Below, one piece after another: positions 25,815 to 35,560 of a DNA stretch of 36,614 nucleotides. The first letter of the stretch is position 1. The number at the start of each line of letters is the position of its first letter. Below the pieces are notes generated by a model. The model worked only from the letters and a program-made list of their open reading frames with translations. It was not told the origin of the DNA and searched no databases. Origin of the DNA: Nocardia cyriacigeorgica NBRC 100375 (GTDB taxonomy: Bacteria > Actinomycetota > Actinomycetes > Mycobacteriales > Mycobacteriaceae). Location of the stretch: positions 1-36,614 of the forward strand of contig NZ_BAFY01000237.1 in assembly GCF_000308555.1 (NCBI RefSeq). The letters run 5' to 3'. Both the position numbers and the translations under genes were made by a program.

Positions 25815-26357
25815 TCAGCTCAACCGGTAGGCGAGCTTGGCGAACTGCCCCATCTGCTCGACCTCGACCAACCGCATCCGATCCGACAGGATTCGGCGTG
25901 GCAGGAGCGGGGCGCCGGAACCGAGGGTGACCGGGGCGATGCCGACGATCACTTCGTCGAGCAGGCCGGCGTCGGCGAATCGGCCCGCCAGTTCGCCGCC
26001 GCCGACTACCCAGATATCGCGGCCGGCTGCGGCTTCGGTCATCTGGGCGTGGATCGGGCGTACGTCGCCGGCCACGAAGCGGAGGTTCGCTCCGGGGATC
26101 GGGGGCAGGTCGCGGTGGGTGAACACCCAGCACGGGCGGTCGCCGTAGTTGTCGGCCCAGTGCTCGGGTGGGTCGTTGGCCGCGATCCATTCGTAGGTTG
26201 TCGCGCCCATGCACATGGCACCGACGCCGAGCAGGAAATCGTCCACATCGCTGGTCGCGGTATCGGCGTCGGCTACGGCCATCAGCCAGTCCAAGGAGTT
26301 GTTCTGGTCGGCGATGTAGCCGTCGAGGCTGGTGGCGGTGTAGTAGCGGGTCGTCAT
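25815..26357 (-). CDS. Dihydrofolate reductase-fold protein (RibD C-terminal-like)
   Basis: The 180-residue protein matches the DHFR/RibD C-terminal family: MTTRYYTATSLDGYIADQNN at the start, MCMGATTYEW, and the NADPH-binding GRDIWVVGGGELAGRFADAG near the C-terminus. Such proteins are NADPH-dependent reductases, often of unknown substrate; this one is not a true FolA. The ATG at 26355-26357 is chosen over a longer frame to 26375. A near-perfect 23-bp palindrome at 26379-26401 lies 22 bp upstream and looks like a TetR operator, though no TetR gene is in the window. Confidence 0.87.
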   Translation of the reverse strand: MTTRYYTATSLDGYIADQNNSLDWLMAVADADTATSDVDDFLLGVGAMCMGATTYEWIAANDPPEHWADNYGDRPCWVFTHRDLPPIPGANLRFVAGDVRPIHAQMTEAAAGRDIWVVGGGELAGRFADAGLLDEVIVGIAPVTLGSGAPLLPRRILSDRMRLVEVEQMGQFAKLAYRLS

Positions 26358-26378
26358 GGTGGTCGATCCTGGCACCCA

Positions 26379-26401
26379 AACCTGACAGACTCCGTCAGGT
26401 T
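26379..26401 (-). promoter_or_regulatory. 23-bp near-perfect palindrome, TetR-like operator
   Basis: AACCTGAC (26379-26386) and GTCAGGTT (26394-26401) are perfect arms, and the 7-bp centre AGACTCC continues the symmetry at two of three positions, so 10 of 11 base pairs match. It lies just upstream of the DHFR-fold gene start (26357). This size and symmetry are typical of TetR-family sites; the regulator is not identified. Confidence 0.6.
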
Positions 26402-26443
26402 AAGCGAGGCACCGACTCTAGAGCGATCCAGTGAGACACTGAA

Positions 26444-26481
26444 TGTACAATTTTAACAGCGGAGACCCGGATTTATGTACA
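26444..26481 (+). promoter_or_regulatory. Paired TGTACA palindromes around the vapBC promoter
   Basis: TGTACA occurs at 26444-26449 and 26476-26481, 32 bp apart, about three helical turns. The first overlaps TACAAT (26446-26451), a good -10 box. The second abuts the vapB Shine-Dalgarno AGGAGG (26481-26486). Binding of VapBC to both would block its own transcription, which is the usual autoregulation for such modules. No convincing -35 box is seen. Confidence 0.5.
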
Positions 26482-26492
26482 GGAGGCGCGTC

Positions 26493-26717
26493 ATGTCGCT
26501 GACTCACATTGAGATCGACGATGAGGCCCTGGAGCAGGCGAAGCGCTTGGGCGGACACCGGACCAAAACAGCGGCGGTGGCTGCCGCGCTGGCCGAATAC
26601 AACGAACGGCTCTCGCGCGCCGAGGCCTACGATCATTACTTCGAGCTCGCCCGCGACTGGGACATCGAGGGCGCCGAAGCCGCACATCGCGCTGAAAAGG
26701 AGCCCCCCACTCGATGA
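26493..26717 (+). CDS. vapB: VapB-type antitoxin
   Basis: The 74-residue protein has the ribbon-helix-helix VapB start, MSLTHIEIDDEALEQAKRLG, and GHRTKTAAVAAALAEYNE as helix pair. The charged C-terminal tail should wrap the toxin. It neutralises VapC and binds DNA as a dimer. ATG 26493 has AGGAGG 6 nt upstream; the ATG at 26475 precedes that site and is unlikely. The stop overlaps vapC (ATGA), the classic antitoxin-first order. The upstream TGTACA pair is its probable operator. Confidence 0.88.
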   Translation: MSLTHIEIDDEALEQAKRLGGHRTKTAAVAAALAEYNERLSRAEAYDHYFELARDWDIEGAEAAHRAEKEPPTR

Positions 26718-27136
26718 TCGGCTACCTGCTCGATTCGTCGGCGCTGTGGCGAATACTTCGCGACAAGTCCCTCCATGATCGCTGGCGCACGCCGACGACA
26801 TCGGGCGAGATCCGCTCGTGCTACCCGCAGCGGGCCGAATTCATGCGCTCGGCGCGCAATCTGAAGGAGTACTCCGCGTTCTGCGGGATGTACGACAGCC
26901 TCTACCGCGATGTGGCGGTGCCGAAATCCGCGGGTACGTGGATATCGGGTTTGCAGTACCGGGCCGCCGAGATGGGGAGCCACAGCTGCCTGTCCGCTGT
27001 CGACCTGCAAGTCTGTGCGACCGCCGCGTACCACGGTCTCGTGGTCGTCCACGACGACGGCGATTTTGTGACCGCGGCTCGCCTCGCCACCGAACTCCGT
27101 CAGCTGAACGTCCACGACGGCCCGCCTGAACTCTGA
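26714..27136 (+). CDS. vapC: VapC-type PIN-domain ribonuclease toxin
   Basis: The 140-residue PIN-domain protein should cleave RNA (often tRNA or 23S rRNA in this family) when free of VapB. Acidic active-site residues are visible: D7 in LLDSSALW, E42 in PQRAEFMRSAR, D97 in SAVDLQVCATA, and D115/D117 in VVHDDGDF. The magnesium site therefore looks complete. It overlaps vapB by 4 bp. Its stop shares the hexamer TGATCA (27134-27139) with the stop of the convergent NTF2-like gene. The target RNA cannot be predicted from sequence. Confidence 0.9.
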   Translation: MIGYLLDSSALWRILRDKSLHDRWRTPTTSGEIRSCYPQRAEFMRSARNLKEYSAFCGMYDSLYRDVAVPKSAGTWISGLQYRAAEMGSHSCLSAVDLQVCATAAYHGLVVVHDDGDFVTAARLATELRQLNVHDGPPEL

Positions 27137-27604
27137 TCACTTTCTCGAGGCCGGCGATCTCCCGCCGGATTCGGCAGGCTGCGGCCGCGTCACGTCGGAG
27201 ATCGCCTTGGTATCCCAATAGAACGGCCGGATCTCGGCGATGCGGGCGTTCTCCACGCGCAGGGTTTGCAGGATCGGGAAGTCGAGTTCACGGCCGGTGG
27301 CGCGGGCTCGGGCGTGGATGCGGGTGTGGACCACGGCGGTGCTGCCGGTGGCGAGGAACTGCTGGTCGAGGAAGTCGAAGACTTCCCAGACGGCGCTCAT
27401 GGCGGTGAAGAAGCGTTCGAGGCCGGAGTGGCCGCGCCAGATGCCGCCATATGGGAGGGCGTCGGCTTGGTGGAGGACGACGTCATCTGCGAAGTACGGA
27501 GCGAGGATGTCGAACGACGCGTTGCCCGGGCCGCCTGCGGCGAGGTACCGGGCTTCGGCGGCGTACATGCCGGTGAGGACGTCGAGCGTGGACTGATCGG
27601 ACAT
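27137..27604 (-). CDS. NTF2/SnoaL-like fold protein
   Basis: The 155-residue protein reads as a single alpha+beta cone of the SnoaL/NTF2 superfamily: LDVLTGMYAAEARYLAAGG at the start, then PYFADDVVLHQADALPYGG, GLERFFTAMSAVWEVFDFLD and EIRPFYWDT. Members are polyketide cyclases, dehydratases or ligand-binding proteins. No catalytic set can be assigned, so it remains of unknown function. ATG 27604 gives MSDQSTLDVL; the frame is open further but in low-complexity sequence. It converges with vapC with no gap, so it may be accessory and acquired with the neighbourhood. Confidence 0.8.
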   Translation of the reverse strand: MSDQSTLDVLTGMYAAEARYLAAGGPGNASFDILAPYFADDVVLHQADALPYGGIWRGHSGLERFFTAMSAVWEVFDFLDQQFLATGSTAVVHTRIHARARATGRELDFPILQTLRVENARIAEIRPFYWDTKAISDVTRPQPAESGGRSPASRK

Positions 27605-27761
27605 GGGTTCAGCATTTCGCCGGGGCCGAAGCGGTGCTGGCGGTAAACGGCCGTCGCGTCCACCGGCAGCGAGTAGCGGCAGCCCGGCACGCCACCGCCC
27701 GGCCGGTGAGCGTCGCACGCCTGGTCACCGGGCATATCCTGGAACCACAGGGGTGATGGCG

Positions 27762-28208
27762 ATGGACCACGTGCGCGTGCTGCGGGTGGTGCTCGGGGTG
27801 ACGGCCGGGTACCTGATTCTGCTTGCGCTGTGGTTGGGGTGGGTGGTGCAGCACACGCCGGACGGGACGGTGCCGTTTCAGATCATGGCGCTGGTGGGGA
27901 TCTTCGGCTCGTGTATCGGGATCGGATTGATGTGGGTGGAGCGGCCCTCGAAGGCGGATCGGCGATTGGCGCGGCATGGGATCGAGGGGTGGGCGCGGGT
28001 GGAGCATGTGCGGCCGCTGGCGTGGACAGATCATCACAGTGAGCTGACCGAGCTGGATCTGGAGTTCACCGTGCCGGGGGCCGAAAGCTACCGGGGGACG
28101 GTGGTTTACGACGTGACGCCGGCCGACAAGGAGCGGTTGGAGGTCGGCGAGGTCATCTCGATCCGGGTGGACCCGGAGAACCGGGATCGGGTGATGTTCT
28201 GCCTGTGA
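27762..28208 (+). CDS. Membrane protein with DUF3592-like domain
   Basis: The 148-residue product has two membrane segments (VLRVVLGVTAGYLILLALWL and FQIMALVGIFGSCIGIGLMW). The soluble C-terminal part RRLARHGIEGWARVEHVRP to the end is beta-rich, ending VISIRVDPENRDRV. This resembles DUF3592-type proteins, but I cannot assign a function. ATG 27762 is chosen because AGGGG lies 8 nt upstream; ATG 27756 and GTG 27753 are too close to it. It converges with the YhhN gene, leaving 37 bp. Confidence 0.7.
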   Translation: MDHVRVLRVVLGVTAGYLILLALWLGWVVQHTPDGTVPFQIMALVGIFGSCIGIGLMWVERPSKADRRLARHGIEGWARVEHVRPLAWTDHHSELTELDLEFTVPGAESYRGTVVYDVTPADKERLEVGEVISIRVDPENRDRVMFCL

Positions 28209-28245
28209 CTCCGGGCTGCCCTGTGCCACCGCTCCACTACCCGGT

Positions 28246-28938
28246 TCAGCTCCGATTCGCGTGCGCCTTCGGATCGGCGAGCAGGAACTGCGCGGCACCG
28301 TACGTCGCCAGGATGACCCCTTCGGTCACCCGCCGCGAACGCTCACTGCGGGCGAACAACCGGCGCAGCACGATCAAACCATCCGACACCGTGAACAGCA
28401 GCGCACCGAGCCCGAGCCGGCTGCGCGGATCGGCGTTCGGAATATTCAGCCCCGCAACATTTTCCGCGCCAGGAGCCAGCGCTGGATCGGACGCCAGTAC
28501 CGCCGCCGTGCCGAGCGTCGCACCATAGGCGGTCAGTGGGGCCGCGATCGCAGGCGCCTTGGCGCGCAGCAACGCGCCCGCGCCGAGCCACGCCAGCACC
28601 CGCGGTACCGCAATCGCGGGCTGCGGCCGTGCACCCCGGCGCCACCACAGCGACGCGTACCCGGCCTGCATCACCGCGAACGACGACGCACCGGCGATCA
28701 GCCTGCGGTCGTCGTCCGGGTCGATGAGCAGCACATCGCCGACGGTGGCGGCGCCGAGCGAACTCAGCAGCACGGTCCGGTCGGTCGGGTCGAGTTCGGC
28801 GCAGCCGCGCGCGACGTCGGCCGCCAGCAGCGGCATCATCAGCGGCTTGGCGACCCACTGGAGCTTGTCACGGCCGGTGAGCGCGCCGAACACGGTGACG
28901 GCGGTGGCGGCCAGGTACCCGGCGCGGAACGGGCGCAT
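28246..28938 (-). CDS. YhhN-family membrane protein, lysoplasmalogenase-like
   Basis: The 230-residue protein has about seven hydrophobic segments and the YhhN/TMEM86 pattern (KPLMMPLLAADV, LLSSLGAATVGDVLLI, SSFAVMQAGYASLW, LGLGALLFTVSDGLIVLRRL). The eukaryotic TMEM86B enzyme hydrolyses the vinyl-ether bond of lysoplasmalogen, so this may hydrolyse ether lipids; bacterial activity is less established. ATG 28938 lies 4 nt after the fabH-like stop, so the genes are one transcript and probably translationally coupled. A longer start would overlap the fabH-like gene. Confidence 0.82.
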   Translation of the reverse strand: MRPFRAGYLAATAVTVFGALTGRDKLQWVAKPLMMPLLAADVARGCAELDPTDRTVLLSSLGAATVGDVLLIDPDDDRRLIAGASSFAVMQAGYASLWWRRGARPQPAIAVPRVLAWLGAGALLRAKAPAIAAPLTAYGATLGTAAVLASDPALAPGAENVAGLNIPNADPRSRLGLGALLFTVSDGLIVLRRLFARSERSRRVTEGVILATYGAAQFLLADPKAHANRS

Positions 28939-28942
28939 GCCG

Positions 28943-30001
28943 TCAGAAGCTCGGCTCGGCGGGCTTCGGCGGCAGGGTGACGACCTGCCCGGCATAGCTG
29001 AGCCCGGCGCCGAAGCCGAGCAGCAGCGCCAGCTGACCGCCCTTGGCCTTGCCGGTGACCAGCATTTCCTCCATGGCCAGTGGAATCGAGGCGGCCGAGG
29101 TGTTGCCGGTGTTCTCGATGTCGTTGGCCATCGGGATGTCCTCGGCCAGGCCGAGGTTCTTCTTCATCAGCTCGTTGATGCGGGCATTGGCCTGGTGCGG
29201 CACGAACACCTCGATGTCTTCCTTGGCGACCCCCGAGGAGTTCAGCGCCTCCGACAGCGCACGCGGCAACGTCACCGCAGCCCAGCGGAAGACCTTGGGC
29301 CCCTCCATGCGCAGCGCCATCCGCTTCAGCGGCTCGCCGTCGTAGCCGTCCTGCTGAAGCGCGTCGGCCCTGTTCATGTACTCGAGGAAGTCGACGTCCT
29401 GGGCGATGGCCTCGGCGTTCTCGCCGTCGCTGCCCCACACCGTCGGGGAGATGCCGTTTTCCTCGCTCGGGCCGACGACGACGGCGCCCGCGCCGTCACC
29501 GAAGATCATCGCTGTGCCGCGATCGGTGGGGTCGAGGCCGACGGTCATCGTCTCGGCGCCGATGACCAGCACGTATTCGGCCGAACCGGCGCGGATCAGG
29601 TCGGCGGCGACGCCGAGGCCGTAGCCGAAACCGCCACAGCCGGAGGTCAGGTCGAAGGCGGGGATGCCGTTGATGCCGAGGTCGGCGGCGATGGTGGGGG
29701 CGCCGTGCGGGGTGAGCTTGAGCCAGCTGGAGGTGCACAGGATCAGCGCGCCGATCTTGGACCGGTCGATGCCGGTGTTGTTCAGCGCGCGATCGCCTGC
29801 GGCCGCGGCGATCGAACGCAGCGTCTCGTCGCCGCTGATCCAGCGCCGGTTGCGGATGCCGGTGCGCTCGTAGATCCACTGGTCGGTGGAGTCGAGGACC
29901 TCACACACCTCGTCGTTGCTGACGACGCGCTGCGGCCGGTAAGCACCGATACCGAGCATCGCGACATTGTCGCGGCCCTTCTTGACTGCAATGCTCACCA
30001 C
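28943..30001 (-). CDS. 3-oxoacyl-ACP synthase III (FabH-like)
   Basis: The 352-residue thiolase-fold enzyme carries the KAS III triad: Cys in DLTSGCGGFGYG (about residue 121), His in PHQANARINELM and Asn in NTGNTSAASIPLA. FabH condenses acyl-CoA with malonyl-ACP; in mycolate producers it links FAS-I products to FAS-II. The sequence is close in style to Rv0533c (GAYRPQRVVSNDEVCEVLDS), but the locus is different. The start is GTG 30001 or GTG 29998. It follows pyrE by about 63 bp and is followed by the YhhN gene. A ketosynthase III of another pathway is possible. Confidence 0.87.
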   Translation of the reverse strand: MVSIAVKKGRDNVAMLGIGAYRPQRVVSNDEVCEVLDSTDQWIYERTGIRNRRWISGDETLRSIAAAAGDRALNNTGIDRSKIGALILCTSSWLKLTPHGAPTIAADLGINGIPAFDLTSGCGGFGYGLGVAADLIRAGSAEYVLVIGAETMTVGLDPTDRGTAMIFGDGAGAVVVGPSEENGISPTVWGSDGENAEAIAQDVDFLEYMNRADALQQDGYDGEPLKRMALRMEGPKVFRWAAVTLPRALSEALNSSGVAKEDIEVFVPHQANARINELMKKNLGLAEDIPMANDIENTGNTSAASIPLAMEEMLVTGKAKGGQLALLLGFGAGLSYAGQVVTLPPKPAEPSF

Positions 30002-30064
30002 GGCGACTCACACGACCCTTCAACTACCGAATAAATCAGCACCAGGCTAGCGGAGGGCAACTAC

Positions 30065-30613
30065 TCAGCCCAGCGCCAGATCCTTCAGTCCGAGAATCGA
30101 GCGGTACTCCAGGCCCTCGGCGGCGATGACCTGGTCGGCGCCGGTCTCCCGGTCCACAACGGTCGCCACGCCGACGACCGTCGCGCCGGCCTCGCGCAGC
30201 GCGCGCACGGCCGTGAGGGGCGAATTGCCGGTGGTCGTGGTGTCCTCCACCACCAGCACCCGCTTGCCGACGATGTCGGGGCCTTCGATCTGGCGCTGCA
30301 TGCCGTGGGTCTTGGCGGCCTTGCGCACCACGAACGCGTCGATCGGACGTCCGGGCGCGTGCATCACGGCCAGTGCCACCGGGTCGGCGCCCATGGTGAG
30401 CCCGCCGACGGCGTCGAAATCCCAGTCGGCAACCAGCTCGCGAAGCAGTTTGCCGATCAGCGGCCCGGCCTGGTGGTGCAGCGTCGCGCGACGCAGGTCG
30501 ACGTAGTAGTCGGCCTCTTTACCCGAGGACAGCGTCACCTTGCCGTGCACGACGGCGAGTTCGCGCACCAGCGCCGCCAAACTGTCCCGGTCGGTTGTTG
30601 CCTGATCGATCAT
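30065..30613 (-). CDS. pyrE: Orotate phosphoribosyltransferase
   Basis: The enzyme joins orotate and PRPP to give OMP, the fifth step of UMP synthesis. The 182-residue protein has the PRPP motif VLVVEDTTTTGNSPL, the substrate-side GGLTMGADPVALAV and RKAAKTHGMQRQIEGP. It starts with ATG 30613 (MIDQATTDRDSL), which has GGAAGGA upstream; the longer frame to 30637 lacks conservation. This is position-equivalent to Rv0382c. It lies in a minus-strand row after the Rv0383c-like gene. Confidence 0.95.
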   Translation of the reverse strand: MIDQATTDRDSLAALVRELAVVHGKVTLSSGKEADYYVDLRRATLHHQAGPLIGKLLRELVADWDFDAVGGLTMGADPVALAVMHAPGRPIDAFVVRKAAKTHGMQRQIEGPDIVGKRVLVVEDTTTTGNSPLTAVRALREAGATVVGVATVVDRETGADQVIAAEGLEYRSILGLKDLALG

Positions 30614-30667
30614 CTGAGTCCTTCCGCGTGTGTTCAACGAGTCGCGTCACAGCGGTTTCGGCGAAGT

Positions 30668-30716
30668 CCGCCCGCCAGCACCTGCGCGTCAAGGGTACGG
30701 CGTGGGCTGCGGGCGG
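30668..30716 (-). terminator. Long-range inverted repeat after the Rv0383c-like gene
   Basis: CCGCCCGC (30668-30675) and GCGGGCGG (30709-30716) are perfect reverse complements with a 33-bp loop, between the Rv0383c-like stop and pyrE. The long loop makes a terminator uncertain. Confidence 0.3.
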
Positions 30717-30729
30717 CGAGCAGAGCGGG

Positions 30730-31932
30730 TTACTTCGGCACCGGACCCTGATATGGGCGGAATCCGGGGTGGAACGGGCCGCCGGGTAGCTGCGGGGCGT
30801 CGTCGTCGGAGGCGGGGGCGCGGAAGTCGCCGGGGCGGCTGGTGCGGTCGACGGATTCGATGCGCTCGGCGAGCCGCTCCTCCCGTGCGGCCGGACGGGC
30901 GTCGGGGACGACGGCCAGGCTGGGGCGGCGCGAGGACGGCGGTTCGGGCGTGGGCCCGTCGGGACGGCTCGCGAGATCGCGCTCGCCGGTGGCGTCGGCC
31001 GGGCCCGGGCGGAGGTCGTCGGACCTGGACGCCGGCCGGGCGCCGATCACGCCGGGCGCATCGTCGCCGGGTTCGCGGGGCTCGGGTTCGTCGTAATCGG
31101 GTTCGTCGTAATCGGAGTCGTCGTAGTCGGAATCGTCGTAGTCGGAATCGTCGTAGCCGGTGTCGAACTCGTCGTAGTCGGCGTCGTCGGGTTCGGGTTC
31201 GGAGTCGCGGAACCGTGGCGGCGCGACGCGGGCCGGGCGCTCGTCGGGCTCATCGATCTCGGCCGCCCTGGCGCGGGCACGGCCGTGCGAACGCCCGCCT
31301 TCGGGGTCGAGTCCGCGCGGTTCGGCGACCGGCGGCAGCACATGCAGCAGACCGGACAGCCGCAACACCGCGTCGATGGCGGTTTCCCATTCCTTGGCGG
31401 TGGTGCCGACCGAGAGCATGCCGAGGGTCCAGTTGCCCTCGCTCCACAGCATCTGCACGGTTTCCGGCAGCGTCTCGATGAAGGCGACCATCCGCTGGTC
31501 GACGGCATGCCTGGCGATTTCCGGATTGGTCGCGAACACCACGCGGTCGCCGATGGCGCCGAGCAGCTCCAGATCGTGGTCCTTGGGCGGGGACGCCGTC
31601 TTCAGACGCATATCGACGTCGATATCGGAGCCGATCTGCCTGCGCACGGCCACCAGCGTCGCCGAATCCTCGAGGTCGAACAGCACGAACTTCTCGCCCT
31701 TGCGGATACCGGAGACCACGTCGACCGCGGACAGATAGCCCAGCTTGGCCAGCGCACCGCGCCGCCACGTCGAGGGCAGCGCCGGTTCCACCGACACATA
31801 CGTATAGCCCTGGGCCTTGGCCCAGACCTGGCGCGCGTGACCGGTCCGCTGCCGCTGGAGCCGATCGAAATACAGCAGTACGACCGCACCCACGAGTGCG
31901 ATCGCCGCCAACCCGAACCACATAGCCGTCAT
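30730..31932 (-). CDS. Rv0383c-like membrane-anchored protein with acidic repeat tail
   Basis: The 400-residue protein has one N-terminal membrane helix (WFGLAAIALVGAVVLLYFD) followed by basic residues, so the rest is probably cytoplasmic. A globular part follows (about residues 40-210), with WAKAQGYTYVSVEPALPST and VFATNPEIARHAVDQRMVAF. The C-terminal half is disordered and acidic, including five 15-bp units coding DSDYD-like peptides (31088-31162). Position between clpB-side genes and pyrE matches Rv0383c, described only as a conserved protein. Function unknown. ATG 31932 fits; ATG 31923 is also in frame. A possible -10 box TAGGCT (31946-31941) would put transcription almost at the start codon. 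Confidence 0.82.
   Translation of the reverse strand: MTAMWFGLAAIALVGAVVLLYFDRLQRQRTGHARQVWAKAQGYTYVSVEPALPSTWRRGALAKLGYLSAVDVVSGIRKGEKFVLFDLEDSATLVAVRRQIGSDIDVDMRLKTASPPKDHDLELLGAIGDRVVFATNPEIARHAVDQRMVAFIETLPETVQMLWSEGNWTLGMLSVGTTAKEWETAIDAVLRLSGLLHVLPPVAEPRGLDPEGGRSHGRARARAAEIDEPDERPARVAPPRFRDSEPEPDDADYDEFDTGYDDSDYDDSDYDDSDYDEPDYDEPEPREPGDDAPGVIGARPASRSDDLRPGPADATGERDLASRPDGPTPEPPSSRRPSLAVVPDARPAAREERLAERIESVDRTSRPGDFRAPASDDDAPQLPGGPFHPGFRPYQGPVPK
31088..31162 (-). repeat. Five 15-bp tandem units coding acidic DSDYD-type repeats
   Basis: Units beginning at 31088, 31103, 31118, 31133 and 31148 all read TCGTCGTA(A/G)(T/C)CGG with small changes. They encode a run of Asp, Ser and Tyr in the Rv0383c-like protein and may vary in copy number. 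Confidence 0.75.
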
Positions 31933-32017
31933 CGCCGTCTAGCCTATCGAGCCGACCGGGGGTTTGCCCGGCACCACCCGCGCGCGCCGCGGCGTTTGTG
32001 GCCGATCACGAAACTTC

Positions 32018-32815
32018 TCATCGCCCGCCGCCGGGAAGTGCTGTGCTGATGATGATCTTGGCGTGAATCGAGCCGTCGGGCGCCTTGTCGCCTTGGACGA
32101 CGACGAGTTCGCCGGTCGGCAGATCCGCGGGCGATCCGCCCGACAGCGAGATCACCTGGGTGTTCGAGTCGGTGGTCACCGTGACGGTCGAGCCGCCGAT
32201 CGAGCTGACGGTGAGCGTGCCCGCGTTGTTGGCGGTGATGGTGCCCATGGTGGCGCCGATGCCGTCGATGCCTTCGATTCCGGGCAGGCTGGGAATGACC
32301 AGCGGCGGTGTGCTCGGCCCCGGTGACGGGTTCGGGGTGCGTCCCGCGGTGGGCAGCGAGGACGTCGCGGTGTCACTGGCCGACGAGGTGGAATCGCTAC
32401 CGCCGAACAGCAGTCCGGCGACCGCACCGGCCACCGCGATCAACAGCACTACGGCCAGCCCGAGGCCGATCCACAGTCCGGTGTTGCGCTTGGGCGGACG
32501 CGGCGGTTCGCCCGAGGGCGGCATCGCACCGAGATCGCCCATCGCCGCAGGGTCGGGGGTGGGCTGGGTCGGCGGCTGCCACTGCTGACCTTCGTATCCA
32601 CCCCACTGGCTGTCGTAGGTGGGCAGTTCGCGGGTCGGGTTGGACGGCGGCTTCCACGGCTCGTACTGGTCGCCGCCCGGATACGCCGTCGGCCCGTAGG
32701 CCTCGGTGTATTCGGTGGTGTGCAGCGGCTCGGTGCCGGAACCACCCGGCGAACCCAGGTGTTCGGTCGGCGAATCGTCCGGCCGCTGCCCCCACGGATC
32801 GTTCGGGTTGGTCAT
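32018..32815 (-). CDS. Membrane-anchored DUF5666-like protein
   Basis: The 265-residue product has a disordered, Pro/Gly/Tyr-rich cytoplasmic head of about 105 residues (MTNPNDPWGQRPDDSPTEHL). A membrane helix follows (LWIGLGLAVVLLIAVAGAVA), then a Ser/Thr/Pro linker and an outer beta-rich domain (MGTITANNAGTLTVSSIGGS and VVVQGDKAPDGSIHAKIII). This resembles the DUF5666 fold; no function is known. The ATG at 32813-32815 fits. The strong terminator after clpB lies just upstream, so this gene needs its own promoter, probably inside 32816-32884. I do not recall an equivalent between Rv0383c and clpB in M. tuberculosis. Confidence 0.8.
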   Translation of the reverse strand: MTNPNDPWGQRPDDSPTEHLGSPGGSGTEPLHTTEYTEAYGPTAYPGGDQYEPWKPPSNPTRELPTYDSQWGGYEGQQWQPPTQPTPDPAAMGDLGAMPPSGEPPRPPKRNTGLWIGLGLAVVLLIAVAGAVAGLLFGGSDSTSSASDTATSSLPTAGRTPNPSPGPSTPPLVIPSLPGIEGIDGIGATMGTITANNAGTLTVSSIGGSTVTVTTDSNTQVISLSGGSPADLPTGELVVVQGDKAPDGSIHAKIIISTALPGGGR

Positions 32816-32830
32816 GCACCCAGCGTACGA

Positions 32831-32878
32831 GGGACGGGCGCCGCGGGCATTGCACTCGAATGCCGCAACGCCCGTCCC
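32831..32878 (-). terminator. Strong two-tier hairpin terminator of clpB
   Basis: GGGACGGGCG (32831-32840) and CGCCCGTCCC (32869-32878) form a perfect 10-bp outer stem. GGCATT (32846-32851) and AATGCC (32859-32864) form an inner 6-bp stem. The structure begins 6 nt after the clpB stop. No T-run follows, as is usual in actinobacteria. Confidence 0.8.
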
Positions 32879-32884
32879 GGTCGC

Positions 32885-35440
<2,556 letters not shown>

Positions 35441-35527
35441 AAAGCACCTTCCTACTGGTCGATAATCTCGCCGATGCCGAGTGCGTACGGCGGCTGCCAT
35501 CGCCGTCGGCACGGTGTCCTTCGGTTC

Positions 35528-35553
35528 AACGCTCGAAAGGTTGAGTCTGTTCC
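35528..35553 (-). promoter_or_regulatory. SigH-like promoter overlapping the HAIR element
   Basis: Reading on the minus strand, GGAACA (starting at 35553, inside the HAIR spacer) is followed after 17 bp by GTT (35530-35528). This matches the GGAAY-N16-20-GTT pattern of SigH/SigR promoters for heat and disulfide stress. HspR binding would mask the -35 box. The leader would be about 80 nt. Confidence 0.65.
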
Positions 35554-35560
35554 GCTCAAC
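35540..35560 (-). promoter_or_regulatory. HAIR element (HspR operator) for clpB
   Basis: GTTGAGT (35540-35546), a 7-bp spacer and GCTCAAC (35554-35560) fit the HspR-binding HAIR consensus (CTTGAGT-N7-ACTCAAG) with both TTGAG cores intact. HspR represses clpB and the dnaK operon in mycobacteria and streptomycetes. The element lies 100 bp before the clpB start. Confidence 0.85.

Noticed and set aside
26475..26492. ATG at 26475 as the vapB start
   Set aside because: It lies upstream of the AGGAGG ribosome binding site and inside the second TGTACA region; ATG 26493 is properly spaced.
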